DNA of 64,000 nt from Trematomus loennbergii (Eukaryota; Chordata; Actinopteri; Perciformes; Nototheniidae): the NCBI GenBank assembly GCA_012861695.1, contig JAAOOA010000127.1, positions 17,802,755 through 17,866,754 of the forward strand, in the 5' to 3' direction. Numbering within the stretch: the first letter of the stretch is position 1; each line of letters starts with the position of its first letter. The notes below the pieces were generated by a model, which saw only the letters and a program-made list of their open reading frames with translations, was not told the DNA's origin and made no database searches. A program made the position numbers and the translations under genes. Positions 58,254-64,000 of this stretch are shown here, in pieces.

Positions 58254-61200
58254 CTGCCAGAGGAAGCAATACGGAAGTCAGGTCTAGTCAGATCAACAAC
58301 AATAAACATTTTACTTTCTTTTTTTAACAGATTGTTTTATTCTCACTTGCCACACACTCATGTGAATTTGCTCATGACCAGGACTTGTATTGAAGTTGTA
58401 GCCTTGCCTATATTTTCTTTAAATGTATATGGTTTTCTTTTTTTTCTCCCCAAAATATCAGACCGATCTATCAAAACAAATATAGACTTTACCGTATCAT
58501 CATATCAAGTGACCTCACAGGAGTCCTACAAATGTGATATAGGCTACAGCTTTTTTTATGGTTTGCACTTGAAATCAAAGGCGTCAATATTACTAAATTA
58601 TCCAAGCATTGTTTTTAAACGAAATGAAGGACATCATCAGCGTTTCAAAACTTCTTAATTAAAGAAACAAGTTAAACAGTATTATTTTAAATTAAGTTTT
58701 AAAACTCTTCTATTTATTTTTCTGAATGTGAATTTAGCAGTCCCTTTGTATGATTTTAAACAGCCTATCTTTTTATTTCATCATAATGTGTTAAATGTAA
58801 TCCCATACCAGCTGTTGGAAGGCGGGCTGGTCCAGGTCGCTCTGCAGGGCGAAGTCGCTGAGGGTCTTCCAGGGGGGCTGGTAGGTCTGCACCTCCACAG
58901 GATTCCCCTGCACGCTGTTGTCGTGCCGGATCGGACTGCCTGCCACCAGGGGGGTGCCTGTCATGCCCTGCAGGTTCTGCAAGAAGAACGAAAAACACTT
59001 AGTTCGCCCCAAATATTAGCCAATGATGCAGTCTAGTGTAAAGTCACTTCGGGTTAAATATGTTCTGCTCTGCAGCCACTACAGAAATACATTAAAAATA
59101 GCATCATTTTTTGTTATTTACGAATTATGAGCAAAAACAAACAAAAAATGCAGATAGGATGTAACTTCTTTATTACACAACATTATGTAGAAATGCATTC
59201 TAAAATCAGCCATTTGTATTTTACATTTTTAAAATGTTTTAATTTGCCTTTAAATTGGCATATATCTAATTCTGCAATAGTTAATATGATACAATGGATG
59301 TTGTCTACTCTTCCAAAAAGTATGTATGTATGTACATTTATTTTCTATTTAAAAATAATTCACAATTTACCATTATTTTCTGATTTATGAAAAATACAAT
59401 AAAATTGTATATCAAATGACGTCAAAACAACAGTGTTTGTTTTACATTTTATTCTTAGTCATATCCTTTTTTTTCTCACAATTAACAGTCTAAATGGTGT
59501 TTATGTAGGATTTTTAAATATTAAATTAAATCAAATTGTTATCTACAACAACAAAGCCTTTTAAAATGATTCCCTTCTTTAATTTATCCAGCAGAGGTGT
59601 GACAATAAGATTGCATATGTACATTATTCGGTTGCCTGATCATTCACAAGTCTTTTATTGAGTTTCCCATGTTTTTACCCAATTAATCACACGTTTAGCT
59701 GGACAATTTAACAGTAGCCTTCAGAAAATAAAGCCTGATAAGCAGGAGTTGCCAAATACATTGGGTTGTGGAATAGCATAATATTTCAATAAAAAATAAA
59801 AAAGTCATAACATTACTCACGGTTTTCTCGCTGTGGTGCTGTGATTGCAGATGCTTCATCAGGATGGTCCTCTTCTTGTCTTTGCAGCGCTTGTTCTGGA
59901 ACCAGACCCGGATCACCCTGGGGCTCAGGCTGGTCATCTCCACCAGCTGCTCCTTCATCAGAGCGTCCGGTCGCGGGTTGGCGTTGTAGCAGGTCCGCAA
60001 GGTGTGGAGCTGCTTCTCGTTCAGCACCGTCCGGATCCGGGTCGTCTTCTCAGTCTTGTTGTGGCCGTGGTTCCGGTGATGAGGAGGATGCCGGACTGAC
60101 ACTGGTTCTGAAGAAAAATATTATTTTTTATTAGATACTTAAAATAGTTAGTAAATAAACAAAAATATAGAAAAAATATAGAAAACACGAAATTAAAGAA
60201 ACAAATTAGCATCTGCAATTATAGAAATATTAGCTTTTAAATGCCAAGCTATTATAAGGTCACTACACCCATAAAACGTTGTACACAAACTGTATATAGG
60301 CCTTCCATATGCAACAATACAGAGGATCTATATAGAAAATATAATAAATATATAAATCATTTTCATAATTTATGTCAGAACCAAAATGATAACACGTGAT
60401 ATGAAACATTAATGCCCAAAACAAATATTCTTTAGTGGACTTTCTTCAAATGTTGCCTAAAAAAAACGTTTTCAACAAAGTTAAGCAGTAGAATAATACA
60501 AATAATAATAGTATTGCCAATAATAATAATATTACTAATAATTCACAAGTGTAGGCCTTTCCAGGTGATTTTCGTGCACTATTTTTGATTAATAATAAAC
60601 GGTGTGTTTCCTACCGGAGATGTGCAGCGGTCTGCTGTGGACGCTCCCCGGGCTCAGCGGGCTGCCTGCAGAGGCCCGCTCCACCAGCAAGCCGTGATCC
60701 GCCCGGCACAGCAGCTCATTGTCCCGCAGAGAGAACTCGTCCCCCGGCAGGAGGTGACGGCTGCACACCGAGCACCGAAAACACTCCATGTGATACACGT
60801 TATCCCGAGCTCTCATCACCAGGTCGCTGCTGCAGAAGCCCATGTTACACTTTGCACATTTGATGCCAAATAACCTGAAAAGGACCAAGGAGACTGTGTT
60901 GGTCTCATAGCCCTAAAAGTTGTTGAATTAAAGGAATCTGATTTCGATCTCTGCCCATTAACAAAAGCTTAAACAGCTGTGAACTTGACAGAAATAAATA
61001 ATATTAATCTGAATGCCTGCAACACAAATCTAATTCAGGTCCAGCATACACAATTTCATTAACACACCATATTTGCAGTATTATTAAAGGTTAAAAAAGG
61101 TTTAATGAGATATACACAGCTACAGTGAAGTTGTGCAATAAACATATTAAGTCACAGATTCCTCCAACAATGCAACATAAATATTAAAACAATACATAAT

Positions 61201-62053
61201 TGTGCAAGATCAGGAGTTTAGCAACTATAGTTTAATCAAGCATTATAGGATAATAATATTGAATTTCCTCTAAATTGCTCCCTTTAATCCCCAACTTTCT
61301 CTTTTCTTTTCTCTTTCTGAACATTATGTAAATGCTGCATTACCTTGCATAATCTCTTTTACAGTAAGTCTTTCCGTCCCGGACGAAGCAAGTGCAGGTC
61401 TCGTCAAGGTACTGGCTGCACTCTGCACACTTGAGGCAGGCTGCATGCCACTCCAGGTCCGGGGAGACTCTCAGGATGTACTGGTCGTGTATCTGACTTC
61501 CACAGCCCACACACATTGCGATTCCCGACTTCTCTGCGGAGGGGAAGGCGTTAATGCAACACTGTGCGCACTCTTTTAATCCCCATGACATCCCTGTTAA
61601 ACCCCCTTTACCCCTTCACATTAGGGAGGAAAAATGCTGCGTGTGTCACTACAAATATGTGGGTATTTCCAGGAATATTACAGAATTATTATAGAAAGAG
61701 TCAGGAGCTAAAAATATCACCAGTAACATACGGCATGTGTCACTTAAAACGCACGAACAGATACTACAGTATACGTTTCTGTAATGATTGTTATATGAAA
61801 ATTAGAGTGATTTTTCGTTAAGACAGTCAGTTGATCACGCCTAAGGTTCAGGTATTATCCTGCAAATGTCGAAATTAATCGTGCAATTAATCTTCAAAGT
61901 CAAGACACACGCCGGATGTGTCTTAAAAAGCATACTAAAAACTGACAACAGAACCCCAGAATGGCAGTAAAAGGAGGGAAAGACGAGTAACTTACTTTTT
62001 GAATGATCCCCCATATCATCCAAGAAAGAAGTATTGAGCAGGATATCCACCAT
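58137..62053 (-). CDS. isl2: isl2, insulin gene enhancer protein ISL-2 (6 exons, complete)
   Basis: This LIM-homeodomain transcription factor specifies motor and sensory neurons and retinal ganglion cells (established knowledge). Six exons join in phase to 359 residues, the length of human ISL2. From the N-terminus: [23 protein letters not shown]1 (about residues 27-82, CVGCG to CKRDY), LIM2 (about 88-143, CAKCN to CRADH), a homeodomain (about 191-250, with [11 protein letters not shown]), and the Isl C-terminal region containing [20 protein letters not shown], which in ISL1 binds the LIM domains of LHX3. The end is [14 protein letters not shown]. It converges with scaper on one side and is divergent from the putative etfa on the other. 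Teleosts have isl2a and isl2b. Linkage to scaper and etfa suggests isl2a, but I cannot separate the paralogs from sequence alone. Confidence 0.96.
58254..58808. other. isl2 intron 5
   Basis: AT-rich 555-base intron on the minus strand. Nothing recognised. Confidence 0.55.
58809..58976 (-). CDS. isl2: isl2 exon 5 (LHX3-binding region)
   Basis: The acceptor is TTGCAG|AACC and the donor is CAGCTG|GTATGG. It encodes [20 protein letters not shown] then [20 protein letters not shown] and ends LDQPAFQQL, near-identical to human ISL2. It has 56 codons, phase 0 on both sides. Confidence 0.96.
58977..59820. other. isl2 intron 4
   Basis: AT-rich 844-base intron. Nothing recognised. Confidence 0.55.
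59821..60107 (-). CDS. isl2: isl2 exon 4 (homeodomain)
   Basis: The acceptor is CTTCAG|AACC and the donor is AAAACC|GTGAGT. It encodes a His-rich linker, then [40 protein letters not shown] and [20 protein letters not shown]. Phase is 1 in and 0 out. Confidence 0.97.
60108..60614. other. isl2 intron 3
   Basis: AT-rich 507-base intron with short AAT-type runs near 60495-60545. Nothing else recognised. Confidence 0.55.
60615..60874 (-). CDS. isl2: isl2 exon 3 (LIM2)
   Basis: The acceptor is TTTCAG|GTTA and the donor is CTCCG|GTAGGA. It encodes [20 protein letters not shown] then [20 protein letters not shown] and [20 protein letters not shown]. Phase is 2 in and 1 out. Confidence 0.96.
61110..61215. 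repeat. second copy of the intron-13 retroelement remnant, in isl2 intron 2
   Basis: CACAGCTACAGTGAAGTTGT, TAAGTCACAGATTCCTCCAA and CAATGCAACATAA parallel the phrases at 16095-16180 in the same order and orientation. It is diverged and short. The rest of isl2 intron 2 (60875-61343) shows nothing. Confidence 0.55.
61344..61533 (-). CDS. isl2: isl2 exon 2 (LIM1)
   Basis: The acceptor is CTCCGCAG|AGAAG and the donor is GCAAG|GTAATG. It encodes [20 protein letters not shown] then [20 protein letters not shown] and ends CKRDYA. The Cys/His zinc ligands of LIM1 are all visible. Phase is 1 in and 2 out. Confidence 0.96.
61534..61995. other. isl2 intron 1
   Basis: 462 bases between the first coding exon and LIM1. 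No element recognised. Confidence 0.55.
61996..62053 (-). CDS. isl2: isl2 exon 1
   Basis: The ATG is the complement of 62051-62053. The exon encodes [19 protein letters not shown], equivalent to the human MVDIIFHYPFLGAMGDHSK, and ends at the donor AAAAA|GTAAGT with phase 1 out. An internal Met at residue 14 (MGDHSK) exists, but the upstream ATG matches the family start. Confidence 0.92.
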
Positions 62054-63619
62054 ACAGGAGAAATAGCCCAGTGCAAGCCGACAGATGGAGGAGAAGAGCG
62101 GCAGAGGAGACCGTCCCGTCCCTGGCTGGATGAGAAACTTGTATTCCTCCACCGAGAGGTGGGGAGAAAACAAAGATCATCGACCAGTGACGTCTGCAGA
62201 CCTGGACCGCTGTTGGTCCGGGGAGAGGGTGCCATGCAAATCTCCTCCAGGACCCCTGCTCTTTTTTCATGTTGACTCTTTGGACTGGCTGGGAGAATTT
62301 TTGTTGTTGTTGTTTTTTTTGTTATCTTTTTGTCCAGCAGCCCTGCCGACACATCTCTATTACCTTAAGAGCAATTTCGCTGTTTGTTGCTCACAGCATA
62401 ATTTGTTATCGACTTACTGTAACATAACGTGTTACTGTAGTTTAGATTGTTATTGTCTTATATCACGTTTTTTATAATAATAATAATAATATTTATTTGT
62501 GGGCTCTTATTCGTGTTTTTTATGGATCAACGCAGTATCCTATTTTTTTATTACTGTTTATTTTTTGAGTTTCTTAGTTTTTTTATATTGTCTTTATAAA
62601 AACATCATGAATTGATCCATCCCCAAATACATTGAAGAAAATGTTTTACTGGTTAGGATTTAGTTTAGGACATAAATGATATAAATTGTAATATATTTGT
62701 ATTATTGTTATTATAGTTTAAAAAAATGGGGGGGGGGGCGGGTTGATTGTTTAATGTAAAATATTTTTAATCAATCTATTTGTTTTTGTTTTGTTTAACT
62801 GGCTTTAATTGATAACCAATAACCTCACCCTACTAGAGGGAGCCCTCTACTGGATGAAACTGAGATCTTGGGTCCACAGACCCGATCAATAAAAGGCACT
62901 ATGAAAAAGGTAGTTTTTTTTGCGTATAGCCATACTTTATCGATAAATTAGTAAACCTTATTTGTATAATCTGATAATGATAACAATAATAAATAGCGGT
63001 CATATGGGCTGGTTTTTGTGGATTTTGGCTACTTTTTTCAGTTTCCTCTGCCTTTATCCCTAATTCTCTCACGGTTTGCGTTTCAAGTCACTATATATCT
63101 AACAAACCAGAAAACCTTTCATTTAGGTATTGTAAATAATTCTCTAGTAGCCTAATAATGATTGAATAAAATGTTTTAAGCCTAAGTGAAGGCCTTATTT
63201 TTACAAAATGAAAATGTAATATATTGTAAGATTTTAAAATGAAAATTATTGTAATTAAAAGCTCACAGCACTCTTTGGGACATGGGCTTTATTGTGTTTA
63301 TATGTTTATTGGTAGCCTAATTAAAAAAAACGGTCTTTTTACACTTTAAAACAAAGCAAGCTGAAAATGTACTTGTATAAAAGCCTATACATTTTCGGTA
63401 TGTAGGCCTATTGTAGTGATTAAAAACAACATTTTGGGTTTAAGACAAATAGTGTTGCTGTAAAAGAAGCGCTTGCAGCCTTAAAATAACCTTTTATTGT
63501 TGTTGATAAGTAATGAATCGTGAATGCTTGCATGTGTTTTGCATGTGTTTATATGACAGGTTGCATGTTTATCAAGCAACTGTTTCTGTAGTTTAGCAAT
63601 GTTTTTATTTTTTAACCTG
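62054..63619. other. isl2 upstream / etfa upstream intergenic region
   Basis: The first 200-250 bases above the isl2 ATG are GC-richer and probably hold the isl2 5' UTR. The rest is AT-rich with an ATA/AAT run near 62475-62490 and a G run at 62728-62738. No TATA box could be assigned with confidence. isl2 and etfa are divergently arranged here, about 1.7 kb ATG to ATG. Confidence 0.5.
62728..62741. repeat. poly-G run
   Basis: Eleven G, one C, then GG, following an A-run in the isl2-etfa intergenic region. A simple low-complexity run. Confidence 0.85.
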
Positions 63620-63628
63620 ACCGGAAGT
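63620..63628 (+). promoter_or_regulatory. ETS-type site ACCGGAAGT
   Basis: A consensus ETS/GABPA site 12 bases upstream of the TCTCGCGAGA palindrome. GABPA sites are common in promoters of nuclear genes for mitochondrial proteins, which agrees with the etfa assignment. Confidence 0.65.
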
Positions 63629-63640
63629 TATGTTTCTTAA

Positions 63641-63650
63641 TCTCGCGAGA
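63641..63650. promoter_or_regulatory. TCTCGCGAGA core promoter element
   Basis: A perfect 10-bp palindrome, 79 bases before the putative etfa ATG. This element marks many TATA-less, CpG-rich housekeeping promoters in vertebrates and is bound by BANP (established knowledge). Transcription probably starts between here and 63728. Confidence 0.75.
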
Positions 63651-63728
63651 ACTCGTTGGAAACGTCAGATCACCTTTGACACAGTTGTGTTCCTGCAGCA
63701 GCACTGAGGAGCATCTGAAGGGTCCAAG

Positions 63729-63767
63729 ATGAACAGAGCTTTCAACAGAACAAGTCTAAAACAGCTG
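63729..63767 (+). CDS. etfa: probable etfa exon 1 (electron transfer flavoprotein alpha subunit, mitochondrial)
   Basis: An ATG followed by 13 codons (MNRAFNRTSLKQL) ends at the strong donor CAGCTG|GTAAGA, phase 0. The residues are basic, hydroxylated and without acids, as expected for the start of a mitochondrial presequence. The length and phase resemble the first coding exon of vertebrate ETFA, and ETFA neighbours ISL2 and SCAPER in vertebrates as I recall. ETFA carries electrons from acyl-CoA dehydrogenases to ETF dehydrogenase in the mitochondrial matrix. Only the presequence start is in the window, so the identity rests mainly on synteny, the housekeeping promoter upstream and the exon shape. 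Confidence 0.65.
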
Positions 63768-64000
63768 GTAAGAGTATGACAGTTATACATTTATAACTTA
63801 CACATATATTGTATTGATCTATTAACTTTAAGCAGACAAAGATCTTGAAACATGCCACTCTGCTTGCTTGTTATGTTGCAGCCACAGCTAGCTTGCTAGC
63901 TAATTAACACGTTACGCAAAACATGTTTGTCTCTCAAACGGTGGTTTTATTTTATATACGTGTGTGACAGCGTTGTTTGACTTATTCTGACAACAACATT

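Overview
The window looks like nuclear DNA from a ray-finned (teleost, probably percomorph) fish. Genes are split into short exons with GT/AG introns, teleost-type LINE and SINE remnants and microsatellites are scattered through it, and the gene order scaper - isl2 - etfa is the one I know from vertebrates. The species cannot be named from the sequence.

Positions 1 to about 6270 hold no host exon that I can recognise. They contain an old degenerate repeat field (about 1-1225 and 3573-4520), split by a 5'-truncated CR1/L2-like LINE on the minus strand (1226-3570). After it come a fold-back, MITE-like element (4554-5250) and a second LINE 3' fragment (about 5566-5990). This stretch is most likely still inside an upstream scaper intron, because the first recognisable scaper exon starts in mid-protein.

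Positions 6274-55396 (+) hold 28 coding exons of scaper (S-phase cyclin A-associated protein in the ER). They run from the conserved N-terminal block to the stop codon and encode about 1355 residues. Phases agree across all junctions provided exon 8 uses an acceptor 5 bases downstream of the obvious one. The first 90 or so residues lie upstream of the window. Exons 7-16 (coiled coil and split C2H2 finger) are packed close together. The C-terminal exons are separated by introns of 4-7 kb that hold few recognisable repeats and several stretches that look like conserved non-coding DNA.

Positions 58137-62053 (-) hold a complete six-exon isl2 gene (LIM-homeodomain factor, 359 residues), which converges tail to tail with scaper. 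At 63729 (+) a short first exon of a third gene begins. Synteny and its 13-codon length point to etfa. It follows a housekeeping-type promoter with an ETS site and a TCTCGCGAGA element.

scaper and etfa look like housekeeping genes, whereas isl2 is a tightly regulated neuronal gene. A reasonable inference is that some non-coding DNA in the long scaper introns serves isl2. I found no clear novel multi-gene system. The most notable observations are the frame-restoring acceptor of scaper exon 8, a near-perfect 39-bp hairpin in intron 1, the nested LINE insertion, and the fold-back element.
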